The notes under the pieces were generated by a model. The model saw only the letters and a list, made by a program, of their open reading frames with translations. It was not told the origin of the DNA and did no database searches. 64,000 nt of DNA from Paroedura picta (lineage: Eukaryota; Chordata; Lepidosauria; Squamata; Gekkonidae): NCBI RefSeq assembly GCF_049243985.1, contig NC_135376.1, positions 40,529,001 through 40,593,000 on the forward strand, read 5' to 3'. Position numbers and translations under genes: made by a program. Below, one piece after another: positions 50,501 to 62,500 of the stretch (positions within the stretch are counted from its first letter, which is position 1; each line of letters opens with the position of its first letter).

Positions 50501-53500
50501 GATTCCAAAACACAGGACAGATAAGGGAGGTTATCAGCTAGACATTAAATATGAATAGTGTATAGCAGATACAAGAAAGGGGATTTGCCACACAGATGCA
50601 ACACTGAGAATTCAAAGTTAACCTGAGCAGGCTATGTACATGTCATGGAAAGAGGCTTCCCACCATCATGTGCAAAACTAGGAAGCTGAGCCCTGAGCTG
50701 CAGGTCCAGAGTTTCAAAGAATCAAGACCATACATTGAACATGAGTCAGCAGTGTGACTCAGTGGCTAAAAAGGCAAATGGGATTTTGGGCTGTATCAAA
50801 CGGAGTATTGTGTCCAGACCACAGGAGGTTATGGTACCGCTGTACTCTGCTCTGATTCGGCCTCACTTGGAGTATTGTATTCAATTTTGGGCACCCCTGT
50901 TGAAGAGGGATGTAGACAAACTGGAGCGTGTCCAGAGGAGGGCAACAAAGATGGTGAGGGGTTTGGAGACCAAGACATATGAAGAAAGGTTGGGGGAGCT
51001 TGGTCTGCTTAGCCTGGAGAGGAGACGACTGAGAGGGGATCTGATAACCATCTTCAAGTATTTAAAGGGGTGCCATATAGAGGATGGAACAAAGTTGTTC
51101 TCTCTTGCCCCATAGGGACGGACCAGAACCAATGGGATGACATTAATTCAAAAGAAATTCAGTCTAAATATCAGGAAGAAGTTCCTGACAGTTAGAGAGG
51201 TTTCTCAGTGGAACAGGCTTCCTCAGGATATGGTAGGTTCTCCATCTTTGGAAATTTTTAAATAGAGGCTAGATAGCCATCTGACGGAGAGGCTAATTCT
51301 TTTAAGGCTCAAGGGGGTGGCAGGTTACAATGGATGAACAACAGGGATGTGAGTGTCCTGCATAGTGCAGGGGGTTGGACTAGATGACCCATGAGGTCCC
51401 TTCCAACTCTATGATTCTATGATCATCATGTGCAGAACTAGGAAGCTGAGCCCTGCAGGTCCAGAGTTCCATCATCACTTACCATTTCTGCTTGACCACA
51501 CAGCTGTGAAAATTCTGTAACCTTCTTTTTCCATAGATATCGTCTTGAATTCTGGATTTCAAAATGAAAGTTTGTAAGATAATATTTTACACATCACAAA
51601 ACCAGTATCATTTAGCAAATTTTGACAGTGATCCAAGAAAGCTGCATGAGGTTGCCCCACACAACTACTTGCGTTGTTACCATTTGTACTGTTTCAAAAA
51701 ATCAAGTGACATTGTAGTAAAATGTTGCAGACTATCTTGGAGTTATGAGAGGCAGCACATATCTTTGTATAGCTGGTTAACCATTATTTTTCCTCACTGT
51801 TCTGCAATGACATTAGATTGCTGAATAGGGGAGATGATCATATACATATGAAATGTGAGCAATATCTACCAGATAGAAGGGGGATTTGCAATGCAGTTGC
51901 AAGCATGAGAATTCGGAGAGAACCTGTGAAGGCTATGTACATACTGTGGAAAGAGAAACTGCATCAGCATCTGCAAGATTGGGATGTTGAGTCATGTGCT
52001 GTGTGTGTGGAGCTACACCATCATTTGAGACTGAGCCCTTCCGCTGTAGACGTCGTCTTGAAATCTGGCGTTCAAAGTGAAGATTTGTAAAATATTTCTG
52101 TTTAACACATCACAAGACTAGTATCATTTCACAAATTTTGATACAGATCCAAGAAAGTTGCATGAGGTTCTGAGGCTAATTTGCATAACCATTTGCTATG
52201 TCATCCTTTTATAATTTTGAAGAATCAAGAGACGTTGTAGTAAAATGTTGCCCACTTTTATTACCACAATGGCTTTTTGTCTATTTTTCTTGTCTCCACA
52301 GGTTAATACACTTGCACATGAATACAATAGCATAACATCTAGTCTAGTGATATATAAATATGATCTCTGAGTGCCCAGTTTTGAACCAGAGTCCAATATT
52401 TGTGGGTTATGTCCAGGAAATAAATTGAGAAAAGACACAGCTTACAAATGCCCAGGAGATTTCCAGACCCTTTAAATGTAGCATCATGCCAGTCAAATGC
52501 AAGCTGAATAGTCCATTGACATTGTCCACATCTAGCGTCTAGCCCGCTGACTGCTCACTACATCCTCCATTTTAAAGCGCTTCTCTGGAAATCCCAAAAA
52601 ATGGATTCACCAACCTAAAAGCACTAGTGACTGGAGAGCAACCAGCAGGCAACCAGCAGAAGGAAGGTATGGAGGCTCAAACGCGCTAAAGGCATCTGCA
52701 GCATCCCACCCTCACCCCTTCCTCCCTTTCTCTTGTTCCTGGGGATGATAATTACTTTTTAAAAAATGGTGAATTTCCTGGAGCAATGAATAGGCAGACA
52801 CGTGTGTAGGAGATGCCAGAAATAAAAGAATATTTCAGTCAACAAAGTGTGCCTCTAGAAGGTTTTCTTCCCACCCCCCAAAATCAGTAACGATATTAAT
52901 TTACTCATTTATCAAAGGACTCTTGCCGCTTTGGCTTCAGCCTCCATGGAAGTCAATGGCATCATAGACTATAATGGGAATGTCAGTTTTTCTGCCTTTC
53001 CCAGGGCCTGAGGGTGTGAGGTACAGCCTCCAAACTTTCAGGGTAGCTCTGGGAGGCTCTTCCCTGACTCCACTCCAATTTTAAAATTATTGGTCCAGGC
53101 GGTCCACATCTAGGGACTCCCAAAGAGGATGCCCCCATCTCTCCATTATATCCAACGGAGAGTCGTCTCTTCCAGTAGCAAGTGAGGAGGGTAAGACGTG
53201 CAAAAAGAAGGCAGACAAAGGCAAGGCAGCAAAAATGTGAGGAGGGATGGGGGCGTGATATGTTGTGCTTTGCCATTCCATTGGCGTGATGCTATTTTTA
53301 CTAATATGTGGAAATTCCCCCAGTGTTTCCCAATTAAAAGTTCCAAGGAGCAGCCTCTTCCAAAGGGACAGAGTTGGGGTGAGAAGAGTTCAAGGGCTGA
53401 AATAGAAAGGATGTGAGAAAATAAAGCAAAGAAATAAACCAAACCCTGATCTTTGTTGTGTGGGAGTCATGGTAGAAAATAAACCATAGTTGGGAGAAAA

Positions 53501-56500
53501 TAAAACCTCCCTCCTTAAGTAACAGACTGGTTTTTCTCCTCCCCGAAAGAAGCAGATACAGTTTTATCGTATCTGTGTTGAGGAGATAGGTCGCTCTCTT
53601 GTGATGCAAGATGGGGAGTTAACTTTTGGTCATTTGTTTCCCTCCCACACCCTGCTTTTCATGTGGGGAGCTATTTGCCTGCCTTGCCTCACCCGCCCCT
53701 ACAAGCTGGCTGCCTCTTCTGGCTCCTGTGTGGGAAAAAGCAGACAGCTTTTCTCTTTCCCTTTCTGTCCCAGGAAGTTTAAAATAAAAGGGCTGAGTAA
53801 GGCAGCGGGAGAATAGTCTAAGCAAATGCTGGCAGCCAGCATGATGAAGTACTTCAATTCTATTATGCCTTATCACATTCCTGGCTGACAAAATGAGGGG
53901 GGGGGGGGGAGGGTTGGCCTTCTTTCAAAATCCATGCAGTAGTTCCCAAAATCACTTCAGAGGGCATTTTCACCCCACAGAACTAGTCTTGTCTTTCACA
54001 TTCTGTCCTTTCCTTGGCAATCAGAAGCAGGAGCTTCTCCCCTGAAAACTACAATGACTATAGAGGAAAAGAGGGTTTAAATATTTTACTTCATTTATAC
54101 CCCAGTTTTTCCCCCTAAGAGATCAGCCTGCCAGTGTTGGTGTGGCATGAAGCTCACACAACATAGGAGGCACTATGAGGCTGGCCTCTTTCTGTGCCTC
54201 TTGCTCAGCCTTGCCAAGCCACATTGTCCCCATGCAGTTTAACAAGTGTGTCCAGTGTTTTTGTTGAATCCACTTGGCAACTGTATGGATGGATGCTACT
54301 CAAAAGTACTGTTTCCAGAGCTATGACAGAGCCCGAATCCACAGTTACAGATGACTGCTATGAAAATGTTACATCAGTCAGTACTCATGATAGGGACTTG
54401 TGGTCTTTACTGCTATCTGTTCCACTTAATATTTCTGGTAAGGCCTAGGAGGAGCATGTCTCATGGCTTAAGTGCTACTCAGCACTTAATACACACTCAG
54501 GGCAGCTGTCTTGCCTCTGAGTGTCTCCTCTGTTTGGCTGGCTGTTTGTCCAGCAGCCAGCCAATTGCCATCTGTCCCCCACCCCTGACCACCCTCTCCT
54601 TCTTCCACTTCCCTCTGAGGCTGCAGATCCCTGCTGTGTGAGAGCTGCCCCTGCCAGTGAATTCCCTTCCCAGGGGCCTCCAGCATGCAGCATTTCCAGG
54701 TCCTGGGGGAGGGAGAGGCCATCTGCAGAGTTCTTCCGGCTTCATCACCCAATTTAGCACCTGTTGTATTCCTGAATGCTTTGTCCTAGTATATAGTGTA
54801 TTGTAAGTATTAATGCCATAAGTATTATGGAATTCCTGCACTGTTTAATGTGCCATGTTAATACTTATTATATGCTGTTCTTTCTAGTGGTTCCAGACTT
54901 CTAATATTCTAACACATTAGTTATTGAATATGCCAGTTTGTTGGCTGCATTGGCTCAGTCTGTGTAATCTGCCTTGAGTCCATGTGAGAAAGGCAGACTA
55001 TAAATTATGAAATGTGAAGAAAATAAAATTTAAAAAATCACCAGTGTTTCTGACAAAGTTCTACAGCAAGCCAAACAAAATATATAGGAATTGTCCAGGC
55101 TATTCCAAATCAATAATGGATCTTTTTATTTCTTCTTTTTATAATAATTCAAAATTTTTATAATTCATCCAAAATTATCATAACAGAAATAAATCACAAC
55201 CAAAATGGATTCCTAGGTAAATAATATCCCATTTTCCCAAACTTCCTCAGTGATTGTGATCCTGTAAAAATTATGATATAATAAATAATATAAACAAAAC
55301 CACCAATTACCACCTAATTGCAGCATTTAAATATCAAAACATACCTTCATAGTATTTTTCTTAATATTTTCAACTGCTCCATATTAACTCTCACATGGAC
55401 TCTCAGCTCATCATGCTTTTAGGTCCTAATTAGTTAGACCTAACCACTATCAGTGACCATTATTTGCCTGCCTTGCTATCTAATGCAACAGGTGCAGCTC
55501 ATTAGTCACAAGAAACATGCCAAGTCCCATTCCAAATTCAGCACATTTGGCTCCAGTGTATTACAGTTAAAGATATAGTAACATTCACATTGTAATAAAC
55601 TTTGTTGCATGGAGCTCCCTGTGAACTTACACAAGGCAAGCTCACAAAAGAGTGTAGGATAGCAGGGGCACAAGCCAAAAACATAAAATTGTAATAGGCC
55701 CTCAGGATAAATTAGATGGTTTATGAATAACTGGTCAATTTGATAAATATCCAGGAATTATTACCTTTTTCCTCCTGGGGTCTGTCTGCGATGGATTTGG
55801 AAGAGATCCGTCCTGAAATAAATATCAAAGGATGACCGAAATCCAAAACACCATCAGGTTGTTCAAAGTAGCTCAACTGCTGGTACTTGTTCACACTATT
55901 GCCACTAATATATCCTTTCATACGTGCTTGAAACCTCTTACTATATCTTTCAACTGAACATGCAGCTTACCTTCAATTGACACTTACCTCAGCAACTTAA
56001 GCCTATCTAGTTTTGCAACCACTGTCAAATTACACACCACCCACCCACCTTTTCACAAGCCCAGCCTGTTTTTTAAATGTGAAGCTGGTTCCTGATTTAA
56101 GATTTCCCATTTTTAATGGAGAAAACTGAAAGGGGCTTTTGCTCCATTTATAGATTCTCTCATGTATTTAATTTCATCCTTTGCATATATACACACATGC
56201 AACATATACGTATACTAGGCCTCTATCCCAGATGAATCTATTCGCTTGCTTGCCAGGATTATTTTCACACACCCTCTGGCCGCTATGAACCCCCTAAACC
56301 AGGGGTAGTCAAACTGCGGCCCTCCAGATGTCCTTGGACTACAATCCCCATGAGCCCTTGTCAGCGAACGCTGGCAGGGGATCATGGGAATTGTAGTCCT
56401 TGGACTACAACTGGAAGCCCACAGTTTGACTACCCCTGCCCTAAACCTTCAGGTTAAAAGGATTTGCCATTCAGTAGGATTCCCAGCTGGGGTGAACACA

Positions 56501-59500
56501 AACTGCATTTTTGTGCTTCAAATTCATTGCTGAACCAGAAAACAAACCACAAACCTATATGAATTGGATGACTGGTTTGTGGATTGAACTGGTTTGTATG
56601 GGTTCATGACCCTGCTTTCTGCTCCCCACAACTCTGCATGGGGAACAAAGGCTTAAATAAGTCTGCACCATTAAAACCAAACAGATGAGTAGTGCTCTAC
56701 CATTTAAACCACTATTTTCAAGTCATAGAATCATAGATTTGGAAGGAACCTCCAGGCTCATCTAGTCCAACCCCCTGCAGAATATAAGAAATTCACAACT
56801 AACAGCCTACCCAATGACCCCAATTTCATGGCCAGATGATGCCTCCCCCCAAAAAAAACCCCTCAGAATCCCTGGCCAGTCTGGTCTGGAGGAAATTCAC
56901 CTCTCTATACCAAATTGACAATTGGCATTTCCTTGGGCATTCAAGAAAGGTCCACAAGAAGTCAAGCATCGACAAACAACCCCTTCTGTCCATGCACTTA
57001 CACTGCCTAAGTTCACAGAACCAGCATTTCTTTCAGATGGCTATCTAGCCTCTGCTTAAAAACTTCCAAAGAAGGAAGTCCTCCTGGAAAGTCACAGAGA
57101 GCAGATAATAGTGGTTCAAATGGCTCAGGGCTGAACCCAGGAAAGCCCCTTTAAACAATTGAGCTGAATGGAGTCAATTGCTCCACACAGCTCAGCTGCT
57201 TAAAGTGGCTTTCTTGGGAAGGGAACTTGAGTGATTGGCTGCCCAAGAAAGCCCCTTAAAACAGCTGAGCCACTGTTTTGGCTACTTTCAAAGGGAAGAA
57301 CCTCCACAAACCACCTTTAACGTTCGTGGAGATTTGTGACTGGGCAGCAGCTAGCTAACCACAAACCGGCTGCAGTTAAAAAACTACAAACTGACCAAAA
57401 TTTGTCATGAACAAAGGTTTATGAGCTGATTTGTATCTATTCTTATTCCCACTGTGCATTCCATTCAGTTTGGTGTAGTGGTTAGGAGTGCGGACTTCCA
57501 ATCTGGCATGCTGGGTTCGATTCTGTGCTCCCCCCACATGCAACCAGCTTGGTGACATTGGGCTCACCATGGCACTGTTAAAGCTGTTCTGACCAAGCAG
57601 TAATATCAGGGCTCTCTCAGCCTCACCCACCTCACAGGGTGTCTGTTGTGGGGAGAGGAAAGGGAAGGCTACTATAAGCTGCTTTGAGCCTCCTTCAGGT
57701 AGAGAAAAGCGGCATATAAGAACAAACTCTCTTCTTCTTCTCCTTCTTCTTCCTTCTTCTAGGTTTTGTGAAACCCTGGGGTTTCTTGATCTCCCTGGAA
57801 GGGTTTCTTGGATGAGTGGGAGTTAATTAATTTTATATATTTTTAATTTTTTGTTAAACATTTATTAGGTGATGTGACCATATATGGTCATGTCAACATA
57901 CCACTCTCTCCAAAATGGCCAATGATGGGCCTGGAGGGGGGGCACTTATTGTGGCACTTCTGGGGTTTCTTGAGCTTGAAGCATGTTTCAGTGGTTTCTC
58001 AATGGTAAAAAAGTTAAGAAAGGCTGATTTCATCTATAGCTCATATTTATACAAATTTGCTTTCAGTTTTTAGATACACTTAAAAAAATTTAAAGTAGCA
58101 ATAACCTCCAGATTACTGCAGCATACATCTCCAATTTAAATCAATTAAAGTGGAATAGTGCTTCCCTCCCTTCTGCTACATGAGGCATGAGGACATGACA
58201 TGACAGTGCTAAAAATAAAATGTATTTCTGGTCATTTAGGATTAGAAGCAGGAAATAACTACTAATGCTGCAGGTAGTGTAAGTGAACTGCATACCTCTA
58301 TATATTTCTTTAATCGAACACCATTACTACGAATGGTTTGTTTCCAGTTTTTCCAGCGTCCATACCCTCCTTCACTCTCAAACTCTCTTGGTGTGAACCA
58401 CCATCCTCGATTATCCTTGATACATTTCTCTGAGACTCCTATAAAAACAAAGAACAGCTTGTACTTATGCAATACTCAGCAAAGCTCACTGAAGGGAAGG
58501 GGATACAAGTTACAGGTAACCCCTGATTCAAAGACAAATCCAGGAACCAAAGTCCATGTAATAATTCTTTAATTTTATTTATTTATTTATTTATTATTTA
58601 AATTTATTGCCCGCCTATCCCGGAAGGCTTGGGGTGGGTTACAATGTCTGGATAAAACCCCAATACAACCCCTTAAAACAGGCATAAAAACAGACAAAAA
58701 ATACTAATACAATTCAAAGCCCCATGATGATAAGATGCTGTGGCAAAAAACTCATCCCAGTTCTAACAATACCCATAATGCGTTCTGGAGGGAAAGGGTG
58801 AGCAGAGGGCACAGATGGAAATCGTTACCGCCACTCCTATGGGGGGGAGCATGAGCTTCCTTGCCACCTGTCAAGACTGTGTATGGCCTTGAAGGTCAAA
58901 AACAGAATCTTGAACTGGATTCGAATGACAACTGACAACCAATGCAGCTGCCTCAGCAGAGGCTGGATGTGGGCCCTCCTTCTTACTGGAACCACAGCAT
59001 CGCAAAACAGTATTTAGGTTTTCACATTTTGTCAGAATTTTTCATCAGGTCAGAAATTAAAATGGAGGATGTACATAGGGTTTCCAGGTCCCACCTGGCC
59101 GCCAGTGGGGGATGGAGGGATAAGTGTGGCCAGATCCAGATTGGGAAACACCTGGAGATTTTGGGATGGAGGCCAAACAGGCTAAGAATCTAAGTGGGGG
59201 ACAATGCCATGATGTCCACCCTCCAAATCATCCATTGTCTGCAGGGGAGCTGATCTTTGTAGTCTGCAGATGCAATTCCAGTGGATCCCATGTCCCACCT
59301 GGAGGTTGGCAACCCTATGTGAGGACAGGAGAGATGTTTTAAGCCTTGATTGTAAGGCTTCTTGTCTGTGTCCAGTATAGAATGCAAGGCATATTTAGAT
59401 TTCTAGGATGGTTAGTGCTATTTTTCATGTGTTCAGCTAAAAGCTTCAATTTCTTCCTTCTTCCCAAAGACTAAATACAATGCCATCTATCAACTCCATA

Positions 59501-62500
59501 TCCAGCACTACGTAGTGTATTCAGGCCTCTCTGCCATGCTACATGGGGTACAAACAAGAGGCCTTAGAGTTGTGACCTTCCCTTTAAAAAACCTAGCCTG
59601 ATGAAAACCTCTGGTAATCAAAAGGTTAAAAAAGCTCTCTTGGTGCTGGAACCCCCAGAGCTAAGTGATATATTGAAAATCTCTTTGTCTTATGGGAAAA
59701 ACAATTTTTAAATAGTCTTCCAAAATACAAGTGATACATGCTGATCACATGGATACATGCTTCCTACCTGCTACCCAAGGAGACACTTTAATCCGGTGTT
59801 CCCCAACAACTGGGCTGCAGCCCGGTCCTGGGCCGTGGAGGCCTCGGTACTGGGCTGCGGCGGGGGGAGGGAGGTGCAGGCACTGGAGCGCCAGCAGTCA
59901 CGCCTCCCTCCCCTCCCACGGCGCATGCTTGCTGCGCTGGGAGCGATCAGCCACCTCCCGGCACAGCGAGTGCCGTGCTGCGGAGGGGGGGGGAGAGGTG
60001 CTGGTGCCCGCCAACGCACAGGTGCGGACCTGCCTGTGAACAGACTAAAAACATAATTCTACCTTTCCAAACTGTTACCTTTTTCCAAAATATGTTTATA
60101 CAAAATGCCTTTAACTTTTCCACAGCATACTTTCAGTTCATTGATCTCAGAATTTGAATTTTGGTTTTTCTTTTCCTTCTGTACTCTTTCTCCTACATGA
60201 AAACAAGTAATGGAAGTTAGAGAATGCATTGTTTGCTTGTGATAGTTTTGTGAAAATGAGTACAGCAGGCTTAACACAGCCAACATGAACACTTACCTTT
60301 ATTTAGAGAAATAGATCTGCGTTGAACTGGCTCATGAGAGCCTACTGGAAGGCCTGAGAAAGAGAATCAATCAGGTTCTATCTTTGTGCCACTTAAATTT
60401 GTTTATATATGTATGTTCTTTTGCTTTAATATCAACTAACTAACTAACTAATTCATGCTTGGAAATGAGAAGGTGAAACTTTTCATGATATGGAAGTAAA
60501 TAACATAACCTGGGAAATAGCATCTCATTAAGGCTTTACATAGAAGCAGAACATCCCCCCCCCCCCCCGGTTGTTGACAATTATAGAAGTTTGTAAACAT
60601 GTCTGATTTTAAAAATGTATAGTTTGCCTTCTAGTAGTGTTTTCTGCCTTTTTAAGCTGCTTCTTGCCTTCCTTAGTCTGCCCCCTATTGATGATGAACA
60701 ACGGAAGGGGATGATACTTATTCCTACACTTATACAGCCTTTATTAACTGACAGATTTTCAGGTACAAGACTTGAGAATTCTTCTGTATTCTGGAGTAGA
60801 AAGAAGTGACACCTCGTTGGTACTCACACTCATTTCTAAGAGAGGACACAGGATTGCTCTTTTGTTCTGAAGCAGACCAGTATTCAGCATGCTGCAGCTC
60901 TGAAAAAAATCAACCATAATCTATAACTGATTTGTAATTTAATGGCACTTGAAGTAAAATGTCAGCATGTCTGAACAATCTTTTTGAAAAACTTGCTTGC
61001 TCTGATTTTTTTTTAATGGAAGCAAAGACGACCCATCAGCCACTTATAAGATACCCGAGAGGACGGGTACCTTGTTGGACCATTGATATTAGTGGACCCA
61101 TTTCTGAGAGTTACTAAATATAAAAGAGAATTTGGATATTTGGAGCAAGCTTGGTGTAGTGGTTAGGAGTGCAGACTTCTAATCTGGCGAGCCGGGTTTG
61201 ATTCTCCACATGCAGCCAGCTGCGTGACCTTGGGCTTGCCACAGCACTGATAATGCTGTTCTGACCAAGCAGTAATATCAGGGCTCCCTCAGCCTCACCC
61301 ACCTCACAGGGTGTCCGTTGTGGGAGAGGAAAGGGAAGGCAATTGCAAGCTGCTTTGAGACTCCTTCGGGTAGAGAAAAGAAGCATATAAGAACCAACCC
61401 TTCTTCTTCTTCATATACAAGATATATGTCTTAAAATAAAAGGTTGATTTCTGAAATAGTAATCTTTGTAGAAACCAACTTTAAAAAATACAGCATAATA
61501 TTGATAAAGTATCACTGATGAAGTAATACAAAAATGAGACTGTACCTAGGAACTCGTTATGCTTATAGTGTTTGAATAAAGTTTTTGCCATCGCCAGCTT
61601 GAAAACTACTTCTTTCTGTCTACTGATTTTTTTTAAATGGCATCAGAGCCAATAATGTTATTAAATAACTATTCAACACATTCTGAAGGAGACTGTCCTG
61701 ACCAGGAACTAGAGCCTATTTTGCATGTGGCAGTTTTCACTGCAGTCAGTTCGCCAACCCTTTTAAATCATCCTTAAAAAAAAGGTTTTTAAAACATTCC
61801 CATTTATGCATGTGCTGTTATAATGTGTTGGTTTTTTTTTTTCAGTGATTATGCACCTTAAAAAGTTTTGATGGAAGGGGGAACTTCCTCCATTATGCTG
61901 CAATGTCACCTGACCACCACTCTGGCACATGCTGCCAGTAGGGCATCATGGGAATAGTAGTCCCCAGACATGGAGACCTAATGAGAAATTTCCTGGGGAC
62001 ACACAGACCTTTGAATGTCTTTCAGACAGCTGCTGAGCTAACAGCGGCACAGGGAAGACCCCTCTGCTTTGCCAGCCTGATCAAAAGGCAGCCCCTGCGT
62101 GGCCACTGATCAGAGGGTAGACTGCCACTGCAAGTAATTACTTGTGTGACTGAGTTCTACAGAGAAGCTAGTTTTGTACTCTCAGGAGCGTTCAAGGATG
62201 GAATTCTGTTGCTAGACAATGCCATTTACATTCCAACATCTTTAGTTTTTGTCCTCAATTAGCATTTTATTTGCAGCTTTGCCCAGAGCTGCAGCCAGAT
62301 TCTTTAAGACAAAGACCCTAGTTCTTCATAAAACAAGCTACAAAGGACTGTTTTGTGGGGAAAATCGCTCTAAATTCCACCTGACTGCCAGAGAGCCACC
62401 CAGAGTTAAGGCAAAGCCCCTTCCTTCCTAAGAAAAAGCCACGTGAAACAAAGCAATGAGAGACTGAACCAAATTGCATGTTCACGTGATCGCTGACACT

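Larger units (their letters stand above)
50525..52260. repeat. Local tandem duplication split by CR1
   Basis: Copy 1 is 50525-50715 plus 51424-51760, with the CR1 between. Copy 2 is about 51825-52260. Shared blocks are ggggatttgccacacagatg / gggggatttgcaatgcagtt, ggctatgtacat, atccaagaaagctgcatgag / atccaagaaagttgcatgag and gtagtaaaatgttgc. The 51483-51503 microexon lies in copy 1 only. Confidence 0.65.

Noticed and set aside
51818-52090. 90-codon plus-strand ORF ([12 protein letters not shown]...)
   Set aside because: Lies in copy 2 of the local duplication. Copy 1 is interrupted by a CR1 and does not keep the frame, and no domain was recognised.
59731-60056. Overlapping ORFs near SAND1
   Set aside because: GC-rich hAT-like fragment; no protein features.
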